A DNA stretch of 24,067 nt from NCBI GenBank assembly GCA_004335835.1, contig RWJK01001077.1, forward strand, positions 3,926 to 27,992, given 5' to 3'. Position 1 is the stretch's first letter, and each line of letters opens with the position of its first letter. The stretch comes from Scenedesmus sp. ARA3 (Eukaryota > Chlorophyta > Chlorophyceae > Sphaeropleales > Scenedesmaceae). Position numbers and translations under genes: made by a program. The notes beneath the pieces were generated by a model. That model had not been told where the DNA came from. It made no database searches and saw only the letters and a program-made list of their open reading frames with translations. This document shows positions 11,373-22,200 of the stretch, piece by piece.

Positions 11373-11961
11373 AGGTGGAGGCCCGCATGGCGCGGCGTGA
11401 GGCTGCACGTGCACGCGACGGCAGCCCAGACCTAGTGCCAGTCACAGGTGGTGGCGACATGATGGGCGGGGGCGGCGACGACTCGTTTGCTGCTGCAAAA
11501 GCCAGGTGGGCGGCAAGACAGCTGTGTGCGTGGCAGCGTTGATTGCGGGATGCCTAGATCTGACATCCATGGACCACGGACTTTTAAAGCCTGGCGCGTG
11601 TCTGCTTGTGGTGGGCCATGTTTGTTATGTAGTGCCAGATATACAGCTGTAAGTGCCTGGTGGGACGTTGAAACATTTCATGAACAAATGCAACACTTTT
11701 GTTGAAGCCGGACAAATCTGCTGACAGTCTCAGCCCAGCATGCCTTAGAGGCTGGTAAACGCTGCTTGAACCTAGGCCATTTCTTGCCCCTGCAGGGAGG
11801 CGAAGCGCCAGGAGTGGCGCTCGCGGCAGTCTGCTGCCAAGAAAGAGGAGCTAGCGGGCAAGCTGTCAGCAGCGGCAGCGGCTGAGGCAGACAAGATGGC
11901 ACAGTTCAGAGCACTCGTGGCAGCGCAGGGCGGCAGGATATCCATTGCCAAGCGCCAGTAG
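9212..11961 (+). CDS. SCI1-like Lys-rich nuclear protein
   Basis: Plant SCI1 (style cell-cycle inhibitor 1) is a nuclear Lys-rich protein linked to cell-cycle control; fungal relatives are often labelled helicase-like without proof. Exons are 9212-9272, 9378-9439, 9636-9918, 10125-10359, 10701-10779, 11375-11505 and 11796-11961, summing to 1017 nt (338 aa plus TAG). The start ATG precedes an RS/Lys-His-rich tail (RRSRSRSRSPSS, then KHKKEKKHSKHKHKHKK), consistent with nuclear location. The conserved core is about residues 108-180: LTPDDYFERAAEFTAWLQE, ELTTEESHAMFKQFAEAWN, LPLRFYQGL, HNWGIKA. The C-terminal half has LDDLLPKATGGSHEAR, GGGDMMGGGGDDSFAAAKAR and a charged helix ending GGRISIAKRQ, matching the layout of fungal and algal relatives. 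A TGA at 10361 lies inside the exon 4 donor (CAG CA|GTGAGT), so intron retention would give a 214-aa form. The family call is from memory of motifs. Confidence 0.75.
10387..10413. repeat. GCTG tetranucleotide repeat in intron 4 of the SCI1-like gene
   Basis: A run of six GCTG units plus a partial seventh lies 27 nt inside the intron that starts at 10360. It contains no coding sequence. Confidence 0.9.
10726..11025 (+). repeat. Exact 60-bp duplication of an exon and its donor, 240 bp apart
   Basis: Positions 10726-10785 and 10966-11025 are identical over 60 bp, covering most of exon 5 and the donor GTGAGC. A weaker match follows each copy (about 10830-10855 and 11081-11107, around GCACAGTGTT), so the duplicated unit was larger. 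The second copy has its own upstream AG (TTGCATCAG at 10965) and begins in the same phase as exon 5. Confidence 0.92.
11339..11368. repeat. (CTG)n tract forming the 3' end of SCI1-like intron 5
   Basis: About ten CTG units are followed directly by TTGCAG and then exon 6 at 11375. The repeat takes the place of the polypyrimidine tract. Confidence 0.9.
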
Positions 11962-12710
11962 CAGCAGCTGCAGGTGTCAGCTGCTGGCACGGTTTTTGGT
12001 AGCAGCGCTCGGCTGCAGCCAGGGTAATTGCGGCTTGCATGGTTGAGCGAGTAGAGCGTCCTGCTGTTCATCCTGGCCACCCATAGATCATCTCTGTGCA
12101 GTGTCAGTAGCTGTCAACAGCAGCAAGCGGTGTTGCACCATGGATCACGCTTCCATACACGGTACCTCAGGCTGTTTATGCAGGCTCTCAACAGTGGTTT
12201 GCAAATCCTTTGTGATTTACAGTAGGCTGCAAAGCACTTGTGGGTTGCCCCAAGCATCCAAGAGCCAGGTTTGCCACAACACGCGCCACATCATGGCACG
12301 GCTTCTGGTATGCTGGCACATCAGCATTGCAAGCTGGTGACATGCTGCCTTGCCAATTCCAATATACCACAAACACAAGTCGTGCAGAGCAACAGCACAC
12401 GTGCCAAATATGAGATTTGGCTGTACCAGTAGATCAATGCATGCATATGTAGTTCCCAGAACACGTACGGCAGGTACGAGCACACACCTGCAACTCGTGG
12501 CCCTTCCCTCCTCCATGCGCAAGCTGCAGCATGCCAGAATGAAAGCAACCCAGATGCACACACCCAGACAGGCGTACGCCACAGCGGCACAGCACATGAT
12601 GGCGCTGGTGTACACTGGTCACTGAAAAGAACACGGTGCTGATTCAGTTCACCCATCATGCATCGCACATCTCATTTCTTGCCCCTCCCCACCACACACA
12701 GCTGCCCACA
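11962..12710. other. Convergent 3' intergenic region
   Basis: About 750 bp lie between the stop codons of the SCI1-like gene (plus) and the tubulin acetyltransferase (minus). It should contain both 3' UTRs. A minus-strand TGTAA (TTACA at 12217-12221) is the only candidate poly(A) signal seen; no TGTAA was seen for the plus-strand gene. No gene is supported. Confidence 0.45.
12217..12221 (-). terminator. Possible TGTAA poly(A) signal for the tubulin acetyltransferase
   Basis: TTACA on the plus strand reads TGTAA on the minus strand, about 490 nt after the stop codon at 12711. That distance is long but within the usual range for chlorophyte 3' UTRs. A five-base motif alone is weak evidence. 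Confidence 0.25.
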
Positions 12711-12940
12711 TCACACCATCCGCAGGCAGCTCGCTGCACCACTGCCAGCCATGTGGTACTTGGCACTCTCACGGCTCTCAAGCCTGCCCCTGCCCACACC
12801 ACCACCAGAGTTGCCACGCGAGCCATAGCCGTAGCCGCCACTGCTACTGCCAGCACTACTGAGCTCCCCTGGCCGCTGCGACCGCGACCCCAAAATCCCT
12901 CCGTCACTGCGGCTGCCACTGCCATTGCGGCTGTAACTGC

Positions 12941-12984
<44 letters not shown>

Positions 12985-13709
12985 TGCTGCCTCTGACTTG
13001 CAGCTACCGGCAGCCCATCCCACGACAACGACAGCGCAGCAGCGCCACCGTCGCTGCGGCTGCCACCCCCCCAGCTGCCGTGCTGCTGCTGCTGCTGGCC
13101 GCCTATCACAGCTGCCATGCCCAGCGTGGGCACCGCGTAGCCGCTGGCTGGCGCCGCCAGCAGGTGGCCGGGCGGCCCTGCCCCCAGCAGCTTCCATTGC
13201 TCCAGCTGCTGCGCCGCCCGCTGCGCCGCGCGCTGCTCCTCCTGCCGCCTGAGGCTCACGCGCTCCGCCTCAGCCGCAGCAGCAGGCAGCAGCGAGCCAG
13301 GCTCCGGCTCCCACTGGCCGTACGGCGGTGGCGGGTACGAGACAGCAGCTGGCGGCTTGGCCTTGTCGCTCACGCGCCTGTACTGCCAGCCGCTGCCTGC
13401 AGGATAGGCATCGCTGCTGTCAGAGGTGGCCCAGGGAGGCTGCCCGCCCTGCCTGCCTGACGCCTGCTGCTGTTGCTGCTGTTGACCGCCGCTGCTGATG
13501 CACATGCTGCTGCCGAAGTGGTCCAGTGAGTCCCTCAGCCCAGCTGTGCCAGTGAGCCCGCCCGCACCCTGCTGAGCGAGCAGCGGCGGAGCCGGCTTGT
13601 TTGCAGCGCCCAGCAGCGCTGCCTCGTACCCCTTGAACGTGTTTGGGCCTGTTGCCACCAGCCCCCTGTCCAGCATCTTGTAGCCCTGGCCACGCGCATA
13701 CTGCACCTC

Positions 13710-13756
<47 letters not shown>

Positions 13757-15939
13757 TGCAGGAGTTGAGATGCGATGTATGCATTGTTGTTGCTGACTGC
13801 TGCCTGTCAGCCCGCTGTGTTGGCACGCCAGCTGGCATGCATCCTGGCCCTCCTAGTGATGACGTGAGGGTGGCTGCCGGCCCTGCGTATGTGGACCCCG
13901 CCCAGCCACTGCTGGCCCCCACATATGCAGGATGCAGCTGCACACTCTGCTGCAGCGAGGGCGTTGGTGGCCGCACTGATGTGGGCAGCTGCAAGCAGAA
14001 CAGCAGCACGAGCAAGCTCAACCAGACGACATGCAATGGTGTGTCCTGTCCTGTTTGGCCTGCAGTGCATTTGGTCACAGCAGCCTAACACACGCAGCAG
14101 CATTGCAAGGCCAAGGAGTTGGCAGCAACGCCTGCAGCATTTCAACAAGCGATGCAGATGCGCATCACTCACCCACTGCTTGTCGTGCTGCTGCTCTGTT
14201 GCTGCAGCACTGCCGATGATGTGCACATTCTGCCGCCCGTTGCCCCAGGTACAGTTGAAGGCTTGCTGCGGCATGCCGCCGCCCGCAGAGGAGTCCCTGC
14301 TGCTGCGCATGGACCTGCCTGCACCACTGCTGCGGCCGTGCTCGCTGCTGCTGCTGCTGTGCTGGAAGTGCTGCTCAAACACGACAAAGTTGTTTGACTG
14401 CGGCACGTAGCTGCTGAGGCCGTAGTGCTTGCGCACAAATGACAGCAGCTTGGGGCTGGGCCTGTCATATGCCAGCTGCTCTGGGCACAGCTGCTCAGCA
14501 GCCAGCATGTGCTGCAAGACACACAGCATACCATGGCAGCACAGTACATTAGGTGCTCGTTGCACACAAGCAGCGCTGCCACCAGTCGGAATGAGAACAG
14601 CATGTTCAACATGGTTGTGGCTGCTCTGAGATGACTTTTCTGCAAGCACAAGACCTCAATGCTACCCAGCCAGCATGTCAACTGCCGCAGCTGCTGTGCA
14701 CAGCTGTTGTCTGAGCTGCAGCTGCACCAGCACTGCTATGTCTTGCATCTGTGTCGTGCAGACACACCTCAAACAGCGCCTTGCCCACCCCCCGGCGCTG
14801 GTACTGCTCATGCACGTAGAAGTCCAGCACGCACAGCGGCTCAATCTCTGCTATAGCGCCATTGGCCTGCAGGGCGCAGCAACACGCACATGTCAGACGT
14901 TGGCGGGTGACTGGCTGTGGTCTGTACATGCCAAGCTCATCAGTGTCACCAACAACACCATGCCAAGCGTTTGACACCGAGCTAACTGCTTCCATACAAC
15001 AGCAGCTGCACTGTTGCTGCAAAGCACCTCTCACTGGTTTGGCACGAGAACCGCTGCGCTGGACGCTGCACGCTCGCGCATGCACTGCGTAATGCAGCCA
15101 GAGTGTGTGAGCGCTGCTTGCAGCCTGGATGGTGCCTACCCTGTGTATGAACAGCTTCTTTCTGCCAACTTTGAGGCCACCAAGCAGCAGCGTGCTGCTA
15201 GGTGTGTTGGCCTCTGTCTGCAGGTACAGCCGCTGGTCTGAGCTGCGCAGCCGCCATATGTCTGTGATGGGTGCACGCAAGCCCTGCAAGCGTGCAAGGC
15301 AGCAGCAGTGGGTTTGCAGTATCCGCTAGCTGCTCTGTAGTCGTTGGGACAGTGTGTAGAAACATCAATGGGCTCCAGGACGCGGTAGCTGCAAACAGTC
15401 AAGGAAGTCAGTGTTCCTGTGCTGCTGTGTAAGCCCTCAGCTATGGCAAGCCTGAAGTCAGCAAAGTCTGCTGTCAAGCAATTGCACATGTCAGTGCACA
15501 TCTGTGCATGCTTTCCTCTGTGCCTGAACTCACCTGTGCAACGGTGCTGCGTTGGCCGAACTCTTCAAGCACATTGCGCAGCTTGTGGAAGTCCACAGCC
15601 TTCAATTGCACTGCAAACCAGCACACAGTACGCATCAGGATGCTTGCCTGTGCTGTCAGATTCAATAAGTCCTGCCATCTGTGCTGCTGGTGTGCATGTA
15701 CAGCTGTACAGCTCGTCACCAGCACCAGTGGTGCCAGAGGGCTGGTCATGCAGCTGGTTGGCACGTCAGCAAGGTGCAAAGTGCTTACCCAGCCTCGCAG
15801 CATCCCATACACTGATATCGCTCCCCTGCAGCGCGTAAACAATTGAGCATATCAAGCTGTGCGGGGGTCGACAGCAGCAGTGAAGTGAACTGCTCCATGC
15901 GCTAACCTGCAGCCCTTGCAGCTCAAAGTCAAACTCCAT
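12711..15939 (-). CDS. ATAT: Alpha-tubulin N-acetyltransferase (ATAT1/MEC-17 family)
   Basis: This family transfers acetyl from acetyl-CoA to Lys40 of alpha-tubulin inside microtubules, chiefly in axonemes and other stable arrays. Exons are 15939..15907, 15825..15789, 15610..15534, 15283..15140, 14866..14768, 14511..14173 and 13988..12711, summing to 2007 nt (668 aa plus stop). The start [11 protein letters not shown] resembles the animal N-terminus. The catalytic domain spans about residues 1-195: GRKKLFIH, then [13 protein letters not shown], the acetyl-CoA loop [28 protein letters not shown] and [12 protein letters not shown]109 and D146 match human catalytic C120 and D157 at the same offset of 11. 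The rest, about 470 aa, is low-complexity: Ser-rich, two long poly-Gln runs (about 14 and 17) and Gly/Ser/Arg-rich near the end, with no recognised domain. The start lies 330 bp from the divergent PHD-ARID gene. Confidence 0.93.
12942..12990. repeat. CTG tract encoding poly-Gln in the acetyltransferase tail
   Basis: Near-pure CTG (CAG on the coding strand) with one TTG interruption, read as about 17 Gln in the final exon. Confidence 0.9.
13712..13754. repeat. CTG tract encoding poly-Gln after the acetyltransferase domain
   Basis: A pure CTG run in the final exon, read on the minus strand as about 14 Gln between HLNSCN and PEVQYARG. Confidence 0.92.
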
Positions 15940-16269
15940 TGGTTTTATAATATTATTTTCTGCATCTTGGATGATATTAGAGTCGAGGGCTTTCCCCCTG
16001 CAAGCACAATGCTTCTTTCGAGTGTGAAAACTGAAAAGCTCAGTCACAAGGTCTGTGGGTCAAGTTGTAGATTGCTTTAAATTTATCTGGTGCCTTGGGA
16101 TAAAATTGTCGTATCTCATGCAGGCGCTCGATGTGCCAGAAAACCCTGGCACTCCAGTCGCCCGACTCGCACTGCCGGGAGTAATGAGCAGTATGCTGTG
16201 CTGCTCAATCAAAGCTGCGCAAGCGTAACAAGCATACTTCGGAGGCCTGAACTGCACGATCACATAGTC
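15940..16269. promoter_or_regulatory. 330-bp divergent promoter region
   Basis: This separates the ATG of the tubulin acetyltransferase (minus) from the chosen ATG of the PHD-ARID gene (plus). An AT-rich block (TTTTATAATATTATTTTC, about 15943-15960) lies just upstream of the minus-strand start. From about 16081 a plus-strand frame stays open into the PHD exon but has no ATG before 16270; it may be 5' UTR, or coding if an upstream exon exists (acceptor-like CATGCAG near 16124). Confidence 0.5.
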
Positions 16270-19200
16270 ATGGATGGAGATGATGACAATGAGGGCGCCT
16301 GTGGTGCTTGCAAACGGGTTGGGGAGCTGCTTTGTTGTGATGGATGCCCAGCAGCATTCCATATTCGCTGTGCTGGCTATGGTGAGCTAGGCAGCAGGTG
16401 TCTCCAGCCAGCAGCGTGCATGCTGGTATGAGCGGCGGCATCATGGCTGGCAACTGCTGCTAATTATATATGTGCTACCGCGTGCTGATGTAGAGTCCCA
16501 ATCAGAGGTGCCAGAAGGTGAATGGTACTGCTGGTTCTGTGCTAAGGAGCGCAGCCTGCCGTACCAGCATCCAACGAATGTGGTGAGTAACAAGCTTGTC
16601 AAACTGCGTGCTGGCGATCTGTTATGGTACCTGAATCTATAATGCCTAGGCACTCAACTATGTAGAGCACACTCTTAGTGCACTACGTGACAGATAATGT
16701 ACTGTCAGGCCTTCCATGTGCGAGCGTTCGGGCAACACTGTTTGTGCCTTGGGCATGATGCATAAGATGGTGGCTTGTTAGACAGAGCTGCACAGTAAGC
16801 CTGATGCCTCGCCAGCTTCCAGGATGCCATGCTTGTACTAGCACATCATCAGGCCCACATGCCTTTGCTTAGTAAGCATTGAGGTGTTCCTGCAATTGAC
16901 AGCAAAAGGATACATGAGACTGCCGCTGCTTTGTGTCTGCTGCCTGCTCCAGTTCAAGCCACCACGCGCGTCAACCCAAACTGTCATGCTCGCAACTGAT
17001 GACACAGCAGAGGTCTTCTACAGGTTGGTGTGCAGCTGCGCGGCACGCTGCTAGTAAGCAGCAGAGCAGCTGTACCACTCTCCCACCTCTGCTGACTGTG
17101 TTGTGTCTGCAGAGCTGCTATGCAAGCTGTGCTTACTGGCACACACATGCACTGCAGCAGCCACACAGTACATGGCCATGCCAAGTGCGGGAAACACTCT
17201 GGCAAAGGCTGCAGCACCGCCACACCCGCATCCTTCAGGCAAGCAGCAGAGCTGTACAAACCCATCATTACTGCTCTTTTTTTCTTGCTGCCTTGCCCGT
17301 CAGGTGCCGCACTGTGGCTGTCTCAGATGACTATGTGGAGCTTCAGTACCTGGACCTGCAGGTGAGCCACATCTGCTTGCAGGAACAGCCGGCTGGGTGT
17401 GTAAGGCCCAGCTGCTGTGAGTAGGTCCTGCTTGCCAGCCATCGCGGCGCACAACTCGGGTGTAATACAGCGGCAAGCACGCGCAGCAGAGGCTTGTGCG
17501 CAGCGCAGCAAGGAAGTGTCAGATGCAGTGCATTGAGGACAAGCCGTGTGAGCGTGTTTGGGCAGGTGGGCAGCACAACTGCGGCACAGCACAGGTGCCT
17601 GTATGCCGTGCGTAGTGTCATGCCCCAGGCACGCTCATGTTGCCTGCGGACGTTGCCTGTTTGGGCTCTGCGCGCTCTGCTGCCTGCCCTGTCGCAGCGT
17701 GAGGATGAGATAGTGCACAGGGGCAGCACACGGCTGTGGCACGGCACCACAGACAAGCACGCCTGGACACTGACGGCAAAGGATGCCCACCGCCCCAACT
17801 GCCGGCTGTTCCAAGTCGACAAAGAGGCTATGGCAGCAGCAGTGGCTGCTGCTCGCAGCCACAAGCAGCAGCAGCAGCAGCGGCTTGCAGTGGCGACGCA
17901 GTCGTCGTTGCGTGTCATATCACCAGCAGCTGCTGATGCTGCTGGAGTGCAGCGCATTCCAGCGGGGGAGGTGGGCGCAGGGCTGCCGGTGGTGGTGGGC
18001 GGTGCAAGTGAGTGCGGCTTTATTTATATCAACAGCAAGCTGGCAGCTGTCGCAGGCCTTTTCGGCAGGTGTTTGCAGCAGCACAGCAGGCGTTCTACAT
18101 GCAGCCGGCTCGCTGTTGCATCCCTCCAGGCGTCTGTTCCCCTCCATGCAGCCTAGCTACCGCACCCCAGCTCGCGTGCCTACTGCCTAACCCTTCCTTA
18201 TTGTCCTGCGCTGTTCTTCCGCACTCCGCCAGGCGAGGCGGAGTTTGAAGCTGCGCTGCATGCGCTGTGGCGCAGCCTGCTGGGCCCCGCCTACCCTGAG
18301 CGCATGCCGGCCTGCCAGCTCATGGGGGGCCAGGCGGTGGGGGCGTGGCAGCTGTGGCGCGAGGTGTGGGCCTGGGGCGGGCCTGACGTGGTCAGCAGGC
18401 ACAAGGTGCGGCGCAGATGATGGAGCCTGCACCTGCTGCCCAGCCATGTGCTGGCATGCCCGCATGCATGCGCGTGTTACCTACGCATATGCCATTGGGC
18501 CGACGCTCACTAGTACTTGGGGTGTGGGTGGGCCCCACCGGGTGCCTGGCCGTGCAGCTGGCTGCGGGCAGGGCTGCTGGCAAGGCAGCTGTTGGATGCT
18601 GGAGGTGCATGCGCAGGCCAGGAGGGGCATGGTTGCTGGTGGTGGCGTGATGTGCTCGCCGAGCGCAGAGCTGCTTGGGGCATGATGCAACTGCCGGCGT
18701 GATGTCTTTGGTGCCTGCCTTGATCATGGTGGTTGTACGGCCCACTGCGGCCTGCCTGCTCATCTTGCTGTAACCCTGCCTTGCGTGCTGCAGCTGTGGG
18801 CCACGGTGGGCTTTGCCTTCAACGTGTCTGTGACCTGCACCTCGGTCAGTAGCCGCATCAAGAAGTCATATGACAGCGTCATTGAACCGCTGGACCAGGT
18901 GAGACACAGCACACAGCAGCAGCAGCAGCAGCGGCAGCAGCGGCAGCAGCGGCAGCAAGCAAAGGACATCAACGTCACGTATCACTAAACAGAGAGACGG
19001 CGGTCCTGGTTGGATTTGTGGCTACTTTTGCATGCTTGCAAATGGCACGTTTGTGTGTTGCTGTGTGCAGCCGTGCAGGCGATGTGCAGGCCTGTTGACT
19101 AGTGGCAGCTGCATAACTGCGCAGCGATAGCACTGCGGTGCCAGGTTGGCCTCCTTCACCTGCTGGCTGCATGTCCTGCAAAGTTGTGTACACAACATAT

Positions 19201-22200
19201 ATGATTGCTGTTGCTGCTCAGCACCTGCATCCTGCCTGCCTGCTGCTGTTGCTGTTGCTGCTGTATTTTGTTGGCGCGCAGGCTATTGACGAGGGCGCTG
19301 TGACGCTGCAGCGCCCCACGCCCTCCAGGCAGCCAGGAGACCGTGCGCTGCAGGTGCGACACCTGCAGTGGGGCAGCAACCTTTGCCTGCACTGCTGCTG
19401 CTCCTGCTGCTTGTTGTGAGCTGAGAGGTGCCCTCAGCTCTGCACAGCAGCAGCTTGCGCCCCTTTTCAAGCAACAAGCGCTACACTGCTTGTACGACAA
19501 GAAATTCCTGCTGTGTGCATGAATTCATTGATTAGTAGCAGCTGCCAGCAGCTTGTTGCCCTGGCCCCCATTCACTCTTGAATCACCGCTTAGTCTCTTT
19601 GTATTGGGGCTACAGCATGCGTCCAACCTGCTGCTGTTCTTGCATAAGCCACCGTTACGTACACCGTATGCGCCGATGCTTTCCTGTCTGCTGCCGCAGC
19701 TGCGTAACGTCCCTAGCGGCAACGGCGGCGCAGCAGCTGCTGCACCCGCCAGCCGCCCCGACCTGCAGCCGCGTAGGCCTGTGGGCCGGCCGCGCGGCAG
19801 CAAGAACAAGCGCAAGCGCGCTGCAGCCGGCAGCGGCAGCCGCAGCGGCAAGCGCAGGCGGGGCGCCTGGAGCAGCGAAGATGATGACGACCCTGCGCCT
19901 GACATGGGCAGCGAGTTTGACAGCGAAGAGGGTGATGATGATGCTGATGATGATGGCGACATTAATGGCTTGCTGGGCTCTGATGGCAGCGAAGATGAGC
20001 TCAGTGAGGAAGCTGGCAGTGGTGAGGAGAGTGAAGGTGGGTGAGGCCTGTGTTAGCAAACTGATAGTCAGCAGAAGAGCATGTCCTGCTGCATGAGCGC
20101 AGCGCCTGCTCACAGGCACCTCACATCGCTTGCATGACCTGCTTTGCAACGGTTGCGCTGTCTTTTGGCAAGCGGTACGCAGGGTTTGCAGCCTGACATC
20201 ACCCCTTTGACTACAATCGACAGCCTGCGTTGCTGCACTGTATGCTGCCATGCTGCAGGTGGCTCCCCGAGCCGCAAGATGGCCCGCACAGTGGCCAGCA
20301 TGCGCGCAGCCAGGGCGGCAGCACCGCATGCAGCAGCAGCTGCTGCTGCTGACGGCCGGGAGCCCCCGGGCGCCATGAAGTTTGCGGTTGGCAAGCCAGT
20401 GCTCACACCAGCAGCACGGCAGCTGCGGGTGAGCGGCTGGGCAGCTGCAGCTGCGCACTGTGAGAATTTCTTGGCTGTGAGGCAGCTCTAGGTGCTGTTT
20501 GAAGCTAGTGCGGAGTGCTGTTGCTGGTTTGTGCTGGTGTGCATGCCAGTGACATCAGACTGCTTGCTGCGCAGAACTGATTTGGCTGGCTTGACGCCTT
20601 TTACACCTGTCCACGTCTGTTCGCGTGCCACATTGTCTGTGCTGCACCTACCGCAAACCTCGCCCTCAGGTGGGGCAGCTGGTTGACTTCAGGCAGTGGC
20701 AGCAAGGCGTAGGCTGCGCCACTGGCTGGCGCTCAGGCACAGTGCTGGCAATTGAGCCAGGCAGCATCTGGGAGGGCGGCAGCAGGCTGCTGGTGCAGCC
20801 GCGCCACCCCCTGCACCACAGCAGCGGCAACAGCCACCACAGCAGCAGCCACCACCACCACCACCACCACCATCCGGCCGGCAGCCCTGCAGCAGCAGCG
20901 CTGGCAGCAGTAGCAGCAGCAGGGCTGCCGGCAGCGGGCGAGGCAGGCGCAACCGCTGCCTCAAAGCTGCTTACCAGCAGGGGTCACTTGCGGCATGAGG
21001 TGGCAGGCTTGCTGCAGCAGCAGGTCCCCTTCAGGCCTGGCTCCCCTGGCCTCAGCAGGCCTCACATGGGGGCTGCTGCTGGTGCGGCAGGCGCTGCTGC
21101 AGTATCGCCCCGTGCACAGCGACAACAGCATGGCACAGCAGCAGCAGCAGCAGGTGTAGGCTCACCTCGTGCAGCTGAGCAGCCTGGCAGCGGTGCAGCA
21201 GCAGCTGCAGGTGGCGCGCCAGATGCAGCGCAGCAGCAGCAAGATGACAGCAGTCGGCCTGCATGGGTGCCGCTCCTGTACAGAGGCGCTGCACAGCAGC
21301 CGCTGCAGCAGCCCCTGGTCATGGTGCGGCCACACTACGTGCCGTCAGCAGCAGCAGCAGCAGCAGCAGCGTCCTCAGCAGCGGTGACATCAGCACCGCC
21401 GCCTGGGCTGCGCCCAGCAGCTAGCGCAGGTGCCTCGCCATTCCTGCTGCAGCAGCAGCAGCCGCAGGCTTCAGGGCAGCACGTGTTTAGCTTGAAGCCC
21501 TCGCCCAACATGCTTGTTGAGGCGCTGCATCAGGGCTGCTGGTGGCCTGCCAAGGTGCTGTCAGTCAAGCCTGCCAGCCAGCAGGATGAGCAGCAGCAGC
21601 AGGCGGCAGCAGCAGCTGCATCCGCAGGCTTAGGGCCTGGCATCAGCTGCAGCAGCGAGCCCAGCAGCTCAGTGTCGTATTGTGCGGCTGGCGGCAGCAG
21701 CAGCTGCGTGGTGCTGCGCAATCTGGAGCCGCCTGAGGCTGATGGCCTGGTGTGGAAGTGCGGCATGGGCCACTCCATACGGTAGGCATATTAGCGGTAG
21801 GCATATTAGGTTGTGAGTGCATCAAGATCATCGGAGTGCATCGTGTGCACTATGAGCTGCCAGCATCTCATGTCATCTGCTGACATAGGTGTGTTTGAGG
21901 CTGTCCGGCTGTTGGAGCATGCGCATTGCTATGTTGTTGCTCTGCTTTTCGCTGCGTTTGTATCCTCCCTGCATGGCGTTTGGCCTGCAATTTGCTGCAG
22001 TCCTCGCAGTCTGCCCTCATCACCATTGCCTCACACAACTGTATCTGCCACGCTGCATTACTGCACTCTGCTGCTGCTGCTGCTGCTGCTGCTGCATTGC
22101 AGGCCGTGCCACCCGCAGCATGGCGCGGGCCTGGGCGTGCTGGCTGCCACGCAGGACGACGTGCTGCCGCTGTCGCAGCTGCGCAAGCAGGTGCTGCCCT

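Noticed and set aside
16090..16269. GTG-initiated extension of the PHD exon
   Set aside because: GTG is not a normal nuclear start; there is no in-frame ATG before 16270. It could only be coding if an upstream exon exists.
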